Assembly (NCBI RefSeq): GCF_020400655.1 | Contig: NZ_JAINRC010000029.1 | Location: 1-64,000, forward strand | Source of the DNA: Streptomyces spinosus | Lineage (GTDB): Bacteria; Actinomycetota; Actinomycetes; Streptomycetales; Streptomycetaceae | DNA length: 64,000 nucleotides | Direction: 5' to 3' | Shown here: positions 43,206 through 52,238 of the stretch, in pieces | How positions within the stretch are numbered: the first letter of the stretch is position 1 | How the letters are laid out: each line of letters begins with the position of its first letter | Notes under the pieces: model-generated | Told to the model about the DNA's origin: nothing | The model's database searches: none | What the model saw: only the letters and a program-made list of their open reading frames with translations | Program-made: the position numbers and the translations under genes

Positions 43206-46200
43206 ATGGCGAAGCCCACCAGCCGCGGCACGCGTGAGATTCCGGCGAAGACCCACCCGGAGATTCCAGGGGCGCCACGGGCCCGCCAGCTTCTCGACGT
43301 CGGCGCGCTGGAGCGGGCGCTGCGCAAGGCCGTCGACGGCGAAGTCCGTTTCGACACCGCCTCCCTCGGCCTGTACGCCCAGGACGCGTCCAACTTCCGC
43401 CAGGTGCCGATCGGTGTGGTGATCCCGCGCACCCTCGACGACGTCGTCGCGGTGCACAAGGTCTGCCACGAGTTCGGCGCGCCCATCCTCAACCGCGGCG
43501 GCGGCACGAGTCTGTCGGGGGAGACCGTCAACGAGGCCGTGGTCATCGACCACTCCAAATATCTCACCCGTATCGGAGACATCGATCCGAAACGCCGCCT
43601 GGTGACCTGTGAACCGGGCGTGATCAACGAGGAGCTGAACCGGCACACCGGACGATACGACCTCGTTTTCGGCCCCGATCCGTCCTCCCACTCCCGCTGT
43701 GTGATCGGCGGCAACATCGGCAACAACTCGTGCGGCATCCACTCGGTGCAGTCGCAGCTGTACGGGCCGGGCCCGCGCACCAGTGACAACGTGCACGCCC
43801 TGGAGGTCGTCACCTATGACGGATCACGCTTCTGGGTGGGAGTGGACGAGGAGAAGCACCTCGACAAGATCATCGCCGAGGGTGGCCGCAAGGGGGAGAT
43901 CTACGCGGCGCTGCGCGACCTGCGGGACAAGTACGCCGACGCCATCAGGGCCGGCTTCCGACCGGCCGAGGAGGTGCCCCGGCGGGTCTCCGGCTACAAC
44001 CTCGACGAGCTGCTGCCCGAACGCGGCTTCAACGTCGCCCGCGCGCTCGTCGGCACCGAGAGTACCTGCGCGACAGCCCTGCAGGCGGTCCTCATGCTGA
44101 CTCCCGCGATGCTGCAGCGCACCACCGTGGTCGTGGAGTACGACGAACTCGACGATGCCGCCGAGCACTGCATGGAGATCATCGAGCGGTTCAGGCCGAT
44201 CGGACTGGAGGGAATCGACGACCAGCTGATCCGTGACCAGCAGCTGCAGAACATGAACGTGGAGGACCTCAAGGAACTGCCGCGCCGCGGTGGAGCTGCC
44301 TGGCTGCTGGTGCAGTTCGGCGCGGACACCACTGCGGAGTCCACCGAACAGGCCGAGCGGTTCACGCGGTGGCTCACCGACGACAAGGGCTACGACCGGG
44401 ACCGCATCCGTGTCGCCAAAAGCACGCAGGAGGGCGGCACCAGCGAACATCTGTGGGCGATCCGGGAGAGCGGTCTGGGCTCGACCGCATTCCCGCCGGG
44501 CGGCAAGGACCACTGGCCCGGCTGGGAGGACTCCGCTGTTCCCCCGGACCGGCTCGGCGAGTACGTGCGGGCGCTGCGCAAGGTGATGGACCGGCACGGC
44601 ATCTCCGGTGCCATGTACGGTCACTTCGGCCAGGGCTGCATCCACTGCCGGCTCAGCTTCGACCTGCGCACCGCCGAGGGCATCGCCACTTATCGGGCGT
44701 TCATGGAGGAGGCCGCCGACCTGTGCGTGTCCCTGGGCGGCTCGGTCTCCGGCGAGCATGGCGACGGACAGCAGCGCGCCGAACTGTTGGAGAAGCAGTA
44801 CGGTCCGGAACTCCTGCAAGCCATGCGGGAGTTCAAGGCCATCTGGGATCCGCAGTGGAAGATGAGTCCGGGCAAGGTCGTCGATCCCTACCGGATGGAC
44901 GAGAACCTCAAACTCGGTACCGACTACAACCCGCCACGGCATCCGGTGAAGTTCGCCTATGAGGAGGACGGCGGCGACTTCGCCCATGCGACCCTGCGCT
45001 GCGTCGGCGTAGGCAAGTGCCGCGTCCCGCAGGCCGAGACGACCATGTGCCCCAGCTACCAGGTCACCCGGGAGGAGAAGCACACCACCCGCGGCCGGGC
45101 CCACCTGCTGTTCGAGATGCTCAAGGGAGACGTGATCACCGACGGCTGGCAGTCCGAGGAGGTGCACGACGCCCTCGACCTGTGCCTGGCATGCAAGGGC
45201 TGCACCAACGACTGCCCCGTCAACGTCGACATGCCCACCTACAAGGCGGAGTTCCTCTACCACCACTTCAAGTCACCGAAGCGCCGGCGTCCCCGCTACG
45301 CCTACGCCTTCGGCTTCATCGACCAGGCCGCCAGGATCGCCTCCCGCGTCCCCGAGCTCGCCAACCTGGTCACCCAGACCCCTGGCCTCGCCCGGCTCGC
45401 CAAGCTCGCCGCGGGCATCGACCGTCATCGCCCGCTGCCTCGTTTCGCGCCCATGACCCTGCAGGAGTGGTTCGCCCGCCGCGGCGGCACCGCCAACCCC
45501 TCCGGCCGCCCGGTCGTACTGTTCCCGGACACCTTCAACAACCACCTCCACACGAACGTCGGTGTCGCGTGCGTGGAGGCGATCGAGGCGGCGGGCTGGC
45601 AGGTGATCATGCCGGAACAGCACGTCTGTTGCGGCCGGCCGCTGTACGACTACGGCTTCCTGGACGCCGCCGAGCGCTACCTCCACCGTGTCCTGGACGT
45701 GCTCCGCCCCCACCTTCGGGCCGGCATCCCGATCGTGGGCATGGAACCCAGCTGCCTGGCCGTCTTCAAGGACGAGTTGCCGAAGCTGCTCCCGCACGAC
45801 GACGACGCCCGGCGCCTCACCAAGAACGCCTACCACTTCCCCGAGTTCTTCCAGGCCTTCGGCGTCGAGCCACCGAAGCTGGACGGGACCGCCCTGCTGT
45901 GGGGCCACTGCCACCATCGGGCCACCGGCGGCATGGGCTCCGAACAGGGACTCCTGGAACAGATGGGCCTGGACGTCCGGAACCTCCAGGGCGGCTGCTG
46001 CGGCCTCGCCGGATCCTGGGGTTTCGAAGACGGCAAGTACGGGATCTCCATGGAATGCGGGGAACAGGCCCTGCTGCCGGCCGTTCGCGACGCGCAGGAG
46101 GACTGCCTGGTCGTGGCCGACGGGTTCTCCTGCAAGACGCAGATCAAGGACGCGGCCACCGGACGGGGCGCACTGCATGTAGCAGAGGTCATGAAGCTGG

Positions 46201-46358
46201 CTCGTGAGAAGGGCAGGCACGCGGTCGGCTCGCTCCCGGAGAGGGGCGCCGCCTCCCTGCCCGTGCCTCCGCTGCGTAAGCGGGTACTCAGGACGGCAGC
46301 CGCCACCCTGCTCGGGGCGGCCGTGACCGCGGCCGGCGTGCGGATCGTACGCCGATGA
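43206..46358 (+). CDS. FAD-linked oxidase fused to Fe-S/CCG domains
   Basis: A 1050-residue fusion. Residues about 30-550 are a GlcD-type FAD-linked oxidase (LDDVVAVHKVCHEFGAPILNRGGGTSLSGE; VIGGNIGNNSCG; SGEHGDGQ). Residues about 590-680 hold 4Fe-4S motifs (CVGVGKCRVPQAETTMCPSY and CLACKGCTNDCPVN), and residues about 770-970 are two CCG domains (HVCCGRP; GHCHHRATGG then GGCCGLAGS). A short membrane helix ends the protein. This is the pattern of D-lactate or 2-hydroxyacid dehydrogenases that feed quinone. AAAGGAGAGCTGAG site upstream. It follows the enolase-like gene by 30 bp. Confidence 0.87.
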   Translation: MAKPTSRGTREIPAKTHPEIPGAPRARQLLDVGALERALRKAVDGEVRFDTASLGLYAQDASNFRQVPIGVVIPRTLDDVVAVHKVCHEFGAPILNRGGGTSLSGETVNEAVVIDHSKYLTRIGDIDPKRRLVTCEPGVINEELNRHTGRYDLVFGPDPSSHSRCVIGGNIGNNSCGIHSVQSQLYGPGPRTSDNVHALEVVTYDGSRFWVGVDEEKHLDKIIAEGGRKGEIYAALRDLRDKYADAIRAGFRPAEEVPRRVSGYNLDELLPERGFNVARALVGTESTCATALQAVLMLTPAMLQRTTVVVEYDELDDAAEHCMEIIERFRPIGLEGIDDQLIRDQQLQNMNVEDLKELPRRGGAAWLLVQFGADTTAESTEQAERFTRWLTDDKGYDRDRIRVAKSTQEGGTSEHLWAIRESGLGSTAFPPGGKDHWPGWEDSAVPPDRLGEYVRALRKVMDRHGISGAMYGHFGQGCIHCRLSFDLRTAEGIATYRAFMEEAADLCVSLGGSVSGEHGDGQQRAELLEKQYGPELLQAMREFKAIWDPQWKMSPGKVVDPYRMDENLKLGTDYNPPRHPVKFAYEEDGGDFAHATLRCVGVGKCRVPQAETTMCPSYQVTREEKHTTRGRAHLLFEMLKGDVITDGWQSEEVHDALDLCLACKGCTNDCPVNVDMPTYKAEFLYHHFKSPKRRRPRYAYAFGFIDQAARIASRVPELANLVTQTPGLARLAKLAAGIDRHRPLPRFAPMTLQEWFARRGGTANPSGRPVVLFPDTFNNHLHTNVGVACVEAIEAAGWQVIMPEQHVCCGRPLYDYGFLDAAERYLHRVLDVLRPHLRAGIPIVGMEPSCLAVFKDELPKLLPHDDDARRLTKNAYHFPEFFQAFGVEPPKLDGTALLWGHCHHRATGGMGSEQGLLEQMGLDVRNLQGGCCGLAGSWGFEDGKYGISMECGEQALLPAVRDAQEDCLVVADGFSCKTQIKDAATGRGALHVAEVMKLAREKGRHAVGSLPERGAASLPVPPLRKRVLRTAAATLLGAAVTAAGVRIVRR

Positions 46359-46382
46359 CAGACTGATCAGAAGGAACCGACC

Positions 46383-46958
46383 ATGGGTGACGCACAGAAC
46401 GATCTCAACCAAGCCGCGCAGCTGCCCGAGGGTGACGTCGTGGCGATCCTGCTGGAGCAGCACGCACGCATCAGGGCGCTGTTCGGCAAGGTGAAGGAAA
46501 CCCACGGAGAGGCGAGGCAGAAGACGTTCGACGAACTGCGGGCATTGCTCGCGGTGCATGAGACGGCCGAGGAGATGATCCTGCGACCGGTCGCGGCCGA
46601 CACCGCCGGCAAGGCCGAGGCCGACGCCCGCAACGAGGAGGAGGCCGAGGCCAACAAGGTGCTGGCCGAGCTGGAGAAGATGGACGTGGACAGCGCCGAG
46701 TTCAGCCGTCAGGTGGAGGATTTCGAAGCGGCCGTCCTGGAGCACGCGGAACACGAGGAGCAGGAGGAGTTCCCCGCGGTCCGCGCCGGGTGCTCGGAGG
46801 AGCAGCTGCGGAAGATGGGAAACCGGTTGCGGTCGGTGGAGCGCATGGCACCGACTCATCCCCACCCCACGGCGGCGGGCTCCACGGCGGCCCAGTGGCT
46901 GACCGGCCCGTTCGCCTCCATGGTCGACCGGACGAGGGACGCGCTCAGCAAGAGCTGA
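46383..46958 (+). CDS. Hemerythrin-type domain protein
   Basis: A 191-residue protein with the hemerythrin-like His/Glu pattern: LLEQHARIRALFG (about 22-34), AVHETAEEMILRP (about 57-69) and EHAEHEEQEEFPA (about 120-132). Such domains hold a non-heme diiron site that binds oxygen or senses O2, NO or peroxide. The C-terminus (AAGSTAAQWLTGPFASMVDRTRD) is helical. It lies 24 bp after the FAD/Fe-S gene, probably in the same operon. Confidence 0.87.
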   Translation: MGDAQNDLNQAAQLPEGDVVAILLEQHARIRALFGKVKETHGEARQKTFDELRALLAVHETAEEMILRPVAADTAGKAEADARNEEEAEANKVLAELEKMDVDSAEFSRQVEDFEAAVLEHAEHEEQEEFPAVRAGCSEEQLRKMGNRLRSVERMAPTHPHPTAAGSTAAQWLTGPFASMVDRTRDALSKS

Positions 46959-47171
46959 CGTCGGCGCAACGGTGAGGACCTGGCCGCCGAGGGCCGGCGA
47001 CAGGAGGTCGAGGGCAAGCGGTCGGAGAGGCCGGACGGTGACGCCTGCCCAGCCGCACCCGCACCTGCCGAGCGGTAACGGCGGCGGCCGTGGTGAGCCG
47101 TGCACGGGACGCCTTGATCCGGCGACGACCACACGACGCGGGCTTCGCACCGCCTCTCCCGGGACCGAGGT

Positions 47172-47960
47172 GAGCTGCTGCCGGAGCCGTCGGCAGGCGT
47201 GGGCCAGAGTTCGGGACACCTGTGTCTGCGTCAGACCGACGGCCTCGGCGATCTGCTGCTGGGTCCGCTCCTGGTAAAAGCGCAGGTGCAGAATGCGGCG
47301 CTCGACTTCCGTCAGCTGCCGGACGGCGGACGCCAGGGCCACCACGTCGACCACGTGGTCGAGGCCCGAAGTCACGGTGCATGCCACGGTGGCCGTGGAC
47401 TCGGGGATGCCGGCCGTTGCATCGAGCGACAGCAGTCGGCACTCCTGCACGGCACGCAGTGTGTCCCTGATCAGGGTCGCGTCCATGCCGGTGTGCGCCA
47501 CAATCTGCTCCACGGAGGGCGTCAGGCCGCCGCATCGCTGTTCCAGCTCTTCCATGGCGCGGAACACCGGCCCACGCGCCTGCTGCAGGGCTCTCGGCAT
47601 CCGGATCATCGGTGCCTGATCCCGAAGGTGCAGTCTCATCTCGCCGACGATGGTGGGCAGCGCATAGGCAAGGAAGGCATGCCCCCGCGACGGGTCGAAT
47701 CCGTCCACGGCCTTCGTCAGGCCGACGGCGGCAACCTGTAGCAGGTCCTCGAACTCCTCCCCATGTCTTCGGAAGCGGCGTGCCAAGCGCCGCGCCAGCG
47801 GGAGCAGGGTGCGAATCGTGTGGTCGCGAAGGGCTTGGCGGCGAGGGCCCGCCGGGCAGTCGGCGAGGTCGCGCATCATCGTGTCGATCCACTCGGAGGA
47901 ACGGCCGGCCGTCGGCACGTGGTCCGGGGAGGCCGGACGGGCGTCAGGAAGCCTCTGCAT
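47172..47960 (-). CDS. SigB/SigF-type sigma factor, no stop after region 4
   Basis: The conserved 263-residue sigma part is given. Region 2: LLPLARRLARRFRRHGEEFEDLLQVA and GFDPSRGHAFLAYALPTIVGE; region 4: LTEVERRILHLRFYQERTQQQIAEAVG with LTQTQVSRTLAHACRRLRQ. The frame continues without a stop to 45273, running antisense through the hemerythrin gene and the 3' part of the FAD/Fe-S gene. No TAA, TAG or TGA occurs in any minus frame between about 46950 and 47170, so the gene's natural end is not visible. The start has only a weak ribosome site. Confidence 0.7.
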
Positions 47961-48256
47961 GGGCTCTACCGAGTCCTTGGCGAGGGCGACGGACCCGTAC
48001 CAGCGGGTGCGCCGACGAGCGGTACGTATGGATCATTCGGGCGAGCGACTGGAACGGCCATCAGCTGACCCGCTTCTTCGAGTCCTCTTCTAGTTGACCG
48101 ATCGCACGTGCGGCGAAACCACTTGTCAGCCGATCGGCTGAGGGCCACCGGTTACGTAAGACTCAGTCGCTTCCGCGGTGGGGGGCACCAGCGCGTTCCG
48201 ATGCGCCCGGCCGTGAAGCAGTGGGCCGGCGGGGGTCTGCGCCTGCCGCCCCAGGG

Positions 48257-48424
48257 CTATTCCGCTCGGGCAGCCGTCTTCAACTTCCACCCGGAACCAG
48301 AGCAGTGCTCAGGCAGTGGAGGGAAGACGTGACCCTTCACGTCCGTACTGTGGCCCTGGCCGCAGTCGCACTCGTAGATGCCGCTTCGCGGCACCCTCTC
48401 ACCGGGTCGGTACGTTTCGCTCAT
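48257..48424 (-). CDS. Small Cys-rich zinc-ribbon-like protein
   Basis: A 55-residue protein: MSETYRPGERVPRSGIYECDCGQGH, then FPPLPEHCSGSGWKL. The pattern CDC-G-x-x-H with a later HC is typical of small actinobacterial proteins that likely bind zinc through Cys/His. A GGAAG site precedes the ATG. Confidence 0.72.
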   Translation of the reverse strand: MSETYRPGERVPRSGIYECDCGQGHSTDVKGHVFPPLPEHCSGSGWKLKTAARAE

Positions 48425-48945
48425 GCTTCCAGGTAACCGGGGAGGTTCCCGCAGCGCGACCGGAGGCGTCACACCACAGACTTACAGCGGTCACTTCCGT
48501 CAGTATGACCAGCAGCCGGTCTGCGCCCCGTCGATCGGCTACTGCACCGTTTGAAGGCGAAGGTCGAGTCCGTCGCTTCCATCCGGCTCGCCTGACGCAA
48601 GCGCGGTATCGTCTCCCGGCCCGGGTTCCCCACGAAGCCGGGGCCTCGGCTGGGCCAGCCTCCTCCTCGAGCTCCGTCGCCAGTCCGGGCGACTTCACCG
48701 CGGGCTCGGTCCGCAGCGGTCGCTCCCCGCCGCTTTGCGGACCATACGCCGAACCCTGCGCCTGGCCGACTTCTGACGGCGGACAGGCGCAGTGCCGGAT
48801 CCTTCACAGTGAGGAATGCCGTCGTCAGCCGTCAGGTAGCGACGGAGTGCATTGCGTACGCTGTCGCCACCCGTATGGGCGCTCGGCAGCGGTCGGCACG
48901 TGACGGCGACGGCGGGACCACACGCCGACCGGTCGGTTACCGGTG
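48425..48945. other. Intergenic region, no supported gene
   Basis: About 520 bp between the small zinc-ribbon gene start and the end of the SPW-repeat gene. Frames on both strands look like random translation. It should hold the promoter for the small gene; no clear terminator seen. Confidence 0.4.
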
Positions 48946-49365
48946 TCAGGTGCGGCTGCGAGAGGCCATCGCCGTGGTCATCAGCCCCAGGATCACCGCG
49001 ATGCCGCCTGTGACGGAGTTGCTGATGATCGTCCCGGTCGTGGCGGACGCGTGTTGGACGACCCATGGGCTGACGATCGTCCACGCGCCGATACCGGCCG
49101 CGACCCAACCCATACCGAAGGTCCGCTCGTAGATCGAGCCGAAGCCGAGGGCGAGGACGGCCAGGGCGATCCCGGTGACCAAATTGCTGACAGCCAGCGG
49201 ATTGCCGCCGAAGCCGACCACCCAAGGAGAGATCGCAAGGTACAGACCAGTCAGCAGGGTCACCCCCTCGGCAGCCTGCAGTTGCGGTCGAGCGGAGACC
49301 TCCGCGTAGTGGGCCCGCATCGCCATGATGTCCGGGTGTTCGTCGATGCGAGTGTGCGTGGCCAC
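48946..49365 (-). CDS. SPW-repeat membrane protein
   Basis: A 139-residue protein with four membrane segments and two SPW repeats: LYLAISPWVVGF (about 43-54) and WTIVSPWVVQH (about 95-105). SPW repeats occur in membrane proteins of unknown function that often sit beside vitamin K epoxide reductase or stress genes. The GTG at 49365 has an excellent GGGAAGGGAGGTGGCCCCC site and was preferred over the ATG at 49386. It is divergent from the MarR regulator, with a palindrome at 49442-49454 between them. Confidence 0.85.
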   Translation of the reverse strand: MATHTRIDEHPDIMAMRAHYAEVSARPQLQAAEGVTLLTGLYLAISPWVVGFGGNPLAVSNLVTGIALAVLALGFGSIYERTFGMGWVAAGIGAWTIVSPWVVQHASATTGTIISNSVTGGIAVILGLMTTAMASRSRT

Positions 49366-49441
49366 GGGGGCCACCTCCCTTCCCATCGAGTGTGGGTGTT
49401 TTGTCGCCTCCTGAGTAACCGTCCTTACGCCTCCGATTCAC

Positions 49442-49454
49442 TGGCACAGTGCAA
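49442..49454. promoter_or_regulatory. Palindromic box, SPW/MarR divergent promoter
   Basis: TGGCACAGTGCAA, one mismatch from the perfect palindrome TTGCAC-N-GTGCAA seen at 50237. It lies between the divergent SPW and MarR genes, 87 nt before the MarR start, so the MarR protein may regulate its own gene and its neighbour. Confidence 0.5.
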
Positions 49455-49541
49455 ATTTTTCGATTCTTTTCGACGCTCTTGGAGCGCTCCCGTAACCGAC
49501 TGTGGTCGGGGGTGGCGGCATCCGCGCGGTAGAAAGGATGT

Positions 49542-50069
49542 ATGGCGGAGACAGACACCCCGGTTGGGGACGTGGATGACGTGGACGTGGTCACGCGAGC
49601 GGTGCTGACCGCTTCCCGTTTGCTGGTGGCGGTCTCCGCCCGCTCGCTCGCCGAGGTCGAAGAGCGGGTCACGCTGCCGCAGTTCAGGATGCTGGTGGTG
49701 CTGGCGAGCCGGGGCGCCACCAAGCTGGTCGATCTGGCCGAACTGCTGCAGGTAGCGCCGTCGACGGCCATGCGCATGGTGGACCGGTTGATCGCGGCCG
49801 GGCTCGCGGACCGGCAGCCCAACCCCACCAATCGCCGGGAGACCATGCTGCAGCTCACGGAGGAAGGTCGCCGAACGGTCGAGACGGCAACAGCTCGGCG
49901 TCGGGCCGAGATCGCCGCCATCGTCCAACGCCTGCGCCCGACGCAGCGCCTGGCGCTCGTAGAGGCGCTCGACGCTTTCAACGAGGCCGGCGGAGAGCCG
50001 CCCGCCTCGGCCGAAGGCGTGGATCCGCACCCGCTCGGCTGGGCACTGGACCTTCCTCCCGGGCGGTAG
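49542..50069 (+). CDS. MarR family transcriptional regulator
   Basis: A 175-residue MarR-type winged helix protein. N-terminal dimerisation helix (VVTRAVLTASRLLVAVSARSL), DNA-binding region VTLPQFRMLVVLASRGATKLVDLAELLQVAPSTAMRMVDRLIAAGL and wing DRQPNPTNRRETMLQLTEEG. MarR proteins usually repress their own and neighbouring genes at inverted repeats, often responding to phenols, oxidants or antibiotics. AAAGGA precedes the ATG. Six palindrome-like boxes occur within about 6.5 kb of it. Confidence 0.88.
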   Translation: MAETDTPVGDVDDVDVVTRAVLTASRLLVAVSARSLAEVEERVTLPQFRMLVVLASRGATKLVDLAELLQVAPSTAMRMVDRLIAAGLADRQPNPTNRRETMLQLTEEGRRTVETATARRRAEIAAIVQRLRPTQRLALVEALDAFNEAGGEPPASAEGVDPHPLGWALDLPPGR

Positions 50070-50129
50070 GCCTGTCTGCTGCGCCATCGCCGTGCTGTGA
50101 TGCAGACGACATCGGAGCGTCATCGAAGA

Positions 50130-50142
50130 TTGCATAATCTAA
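50130..50142. promoter_or_regulatory. TTGCATA element, HATPase promoter region
   Basis: TTGCATAATCTAA, differing at one base from the element at 50899-50911. Both stand in AT-rich patches upstream of genes for the HATPase and the PP2C-type phosphatase, so they are probable promoter or operator sequences. Confidence 0.45.
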
Positions 50143-50236
50143 GATTCCCGGTTGGCCGCCTCCTGTGCTGTGCCGGCGCGTGGCCAGGCATGCATAACGC
50201 TCATTTCCAGGCACCCCGCATCTCGGAGCCCTATGC

Positions 50237-50249
50237 TTGCACTGTGCAA
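50237..50249. promoter_or_regulatory. Perfect palindrome upstream of HATPase gene
   Basis: TTGCAC-T-GTGCAA, a perfect 13-bp palindrome with one central base, 92 nt before the chosen start of the HATPase gene. It is the best copy of the box also seen at 49442, 55725 and 55881. Confidence 0.6.
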
Positions 50250-50340
50250 AAGGGTAGGTGGTGTCTCTTCCGCCGCCTGATGGGCCACGCTGCCGCCGTC
50301 GACGCTGCGGCGTCTGTCGATGCGGGAAGCGAGCGATGGG

Positions 50341-50811
50341 ATGAGCAGTGGAACCGGAGGGGGTGATCGACCGGTCGACGCACCGCTCAGAGCTTCCGCC
50401 GCTTATGACGGCAGCACCGCCGGCATCGCACACGCGCGGGAGCTGGCGCGGTCATTCCTTGGACAGGTCCGGTCTGTCCACGGCCGTCGGGTGTCCGAGC
50501 ACGCTTCGCACGCGGTGCAGCTCGTGGTGAGCGAGCTGGTGACGAATGCGTTCAAATACGCACCAGGGCCGTGCCTGCTCGACATCGAACTGGCAGAGGG
50601 GCGCATACGGATCACCGTCCGGGACACTGCGCCTGAGCTGCCGGTGATCCGGGCCCCGGAGCCGGGCCGGGTCGGTCAGCACGGTCTGGAGATTGTCAGA
50701 GCCTTGAGTCAGAGCTTCGAGGTGCATCAGGAGCCGGCCGGCAAACGCACCGTGGCAACGGTGATTCTCGCGGACGGTCCCGCAGACACTGCGGCCGATC
50801 AGCGGTCCTGA
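50341..50811 (+). CDS. HATPase_c anti-sigma-type ATP-binding protein
   Basis: A 156-residue protein of the RsbW/SpoIIAB-like HATPase family that is very common in Streptomyces. It has the N-box VQLVVSELVTNAFKYAP (about 57-73), a degenerate G1 region (ITVRDTAPELP) and the G2-like VGQHGLEIVRAL. It may phosphorylate anti-anti-sigma partners or bind a SigB-type sigma factor. An ATG at 50320 is an alternative start. It precedes a PP2C-type phosphatase gene. Confidence 0.82.
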   Translation: MSSGTGGGDRPVDAPLRASAAYDGSTAGIAHARELARSFLGQVRSVHGRRVSEHASHAVQLVVSELVTNAFKYAPGPCLLDIELAEGRIRITVRDTAPELPVIRAPEPGRVGQHGLEIVRALSQSFEVHQEPAGKRTVATVILADGPADTAADQRS

Positions 50812-50898
50812 CGAGCCGGGGGACGTTTCGGCATTGACTCTCGTACGCGCAACGTCAAGGGCGCCTGGAACGGCGTGGCGGTCCCCTCGTGCGCTTAT

Positions 50899-50911
50899 TT
50901 GCATAGTCTAA
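50899..50911. promoter_or_regulatory. TTGCATA element, PP2C phosphatase promoter region
   Basis: TTGCATAGTCTAA about 70 nt before the phosphatase start, within an AT-rich patch. It matches 12 of 13 bases of the element at 50130-50142. Confidence 0.45.
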
Positions 50912-50983
50912 AACCGAGGCAGCCCCGTCTCGACGTGGAGCATCCGGACGGCAAGTATGAACTGTGACACCGATGGAGGACGC

Positions 50984-52075
50984 ATGACCGGGGACAAGCC
51001 GACGCCGGGTTCCGCCCTGCTGACCTGGATGCCGGTGGCGGTGATGACCGTCGTGGCCGTGGCGGACGTGGTGGCCGGGCCGGGCGTGGGGTTCCTCCCG
51101 TTGGTCTCTCTGGGGCCGGCGTTCGCCGGCCTTGTCGGCGGGTGGCGGCGCACGGCACTGATCGGGTTGGCCGCGCTGCTGTTGTGCGTGGCACTGGGGC
51201 TGTATGACGGGCTGTTCGAGGAGCGGCGGGGGTACACCGCGATGGCATCGGTCGGCGGGGTCACCGGAGTGGGTATCGCGGCCGCGGTGATGCGCTCGCG
51301 CCGGGAGGCGGAGCTGGCCAGTGTGCGGTCCATCGCCGAAGTGGCACAACGGGTACTGTTGCGGCCCGTGCCACGGACCGCCGGCCCGTTGCAGGTGGCG
51401 GTGTCATACACCTCGGCGGTCGCGGAGGCGCGCATCGGCGGCGATCTGTACGAGGTGGTGGCCTCACCGCACGGTATCCGGGTGATCGTGGGCGATGTGC
51501 AGGGCAAGGGACTGGCCGCGGTCGAAACCGCCGCCGTGGTACTCGGCGCCTTCCGGGAGGCGGCACACGACGAAACCGACCTCGCCGGGCTCGGCGAGCG
51601 CCTTGAGAGATGCGTCAGCCGTGAGGTCGAGGGAGAGAAGTTCGTCACCGCTGTTCTCGCCGAGATCGGCGAGGGCAATGAGGCCGTCTTCCTGAACTAC
51701 GGCCACCCTGCTCCCATGGTGGTGCGGTGCGACGGAACCTCCGAGTTCCCGGAGCCGCCGGCCTACGCGCTGCCCCTGGGCCTCGACGCCCATGACAGCG
51801 ACGGGCCGCAGCCTTACAGGGTGCCCTTCGGACCGGGCGAACAACTGCTGCTGTACACGGACGGTGTCACCGAGGCCCGCGACACCGAAGGAGCCTTCTA
51901 CCCGCTGGGAGAGCGAGGGGCGAACCTGCTCGAGGCGCCCGCGGCACACCAGGCCCTGGAGCGGCTGCGCGAGGACCTGGTGCGTCATGTAGCCGGGCCT
52001 CTCCACGACGACGCCGCCATGCTCCTGCTGCGATACCACCGTCACGCTGGGGGAGAGGGGGGCGTTACGGCGTGA
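50984..52075 (+). CDS. PP2C/SpoIIE-type serine phosphatase, membrane-bound
   Basis: A 363-residue protein. N-terminal half has four membrane segments (TWMPVAVMTVVAVADVVAG, VSLGPAFAGLVGGW, ALIGLAALLLCVALGLYDG and ASVGGVTGVGIAAAV), then a SpoIIE/RsbU PP2C domain: SYTSAVAEARIGGDLYEVV, RVIVGDVQGKGLAAVETAAVV, LLLYTDGVTEARD and HDDAAMLLLRY. These hold the metal-binding Asp residues. RsbU-type phosphatases dephosphorylate anti-anti-sigma factors to free sigma. GGAGG just upstream of the ATG at 50984. Confidence 0.86.
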   Translation: MTGDKPTPGSALLTWMPVAVMTVVAVADVVAGPGVGFLPLVSLGPAFAGLVGGWRRTALIGLAALLLCVALGLYDGLFEERRGYTAMASVGGVTGVGIAAAVMRSRREAELASVRSIAEVAQRVLLRPVPRTAGPLQVAVSYTSAVAEARIGGDLYEVVASPHGIRVIVGDVQGKGLAAVETAAVVLGAFREAAHDETDLAGLGERLERCVSREVEGEKFVTAVLAEIGEGNEAVFLNYGHPAPMVVRCDGTSEFPEPPAYALPLGLDAHDSDGPQPYRVPFGPGEQLLLYTDGVTEARDTEGAFYPLGERGANLLEAPAAHQALERLREDLVRHVAGPLHDDAAMLLLRYHRHAGGEGGVTA

Positions 52076-52238
52076 CGCTCCCGGAATTCCTGCCTGGCTC
52101 AAGAGAACGGAGGCAGCATGAAGGCGGCAGCGTGACCCGGCGGTCCGGGCCGTCGCGCTGTCCGACACCATGGAGGCCGGATGCGCTACGCGAGCGGCGG
52201 CACATGTGGTCCATGAGGAGAGGGAAGGCCGTCCGGAA

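Noticed and set aside
45273..47171. Extension of the fourth sigma gene through two other genes
   Set aside because: It is antisense to the hemerythrin and FAD/Fe-S genes, which have strong domain support; the extension has random composition.
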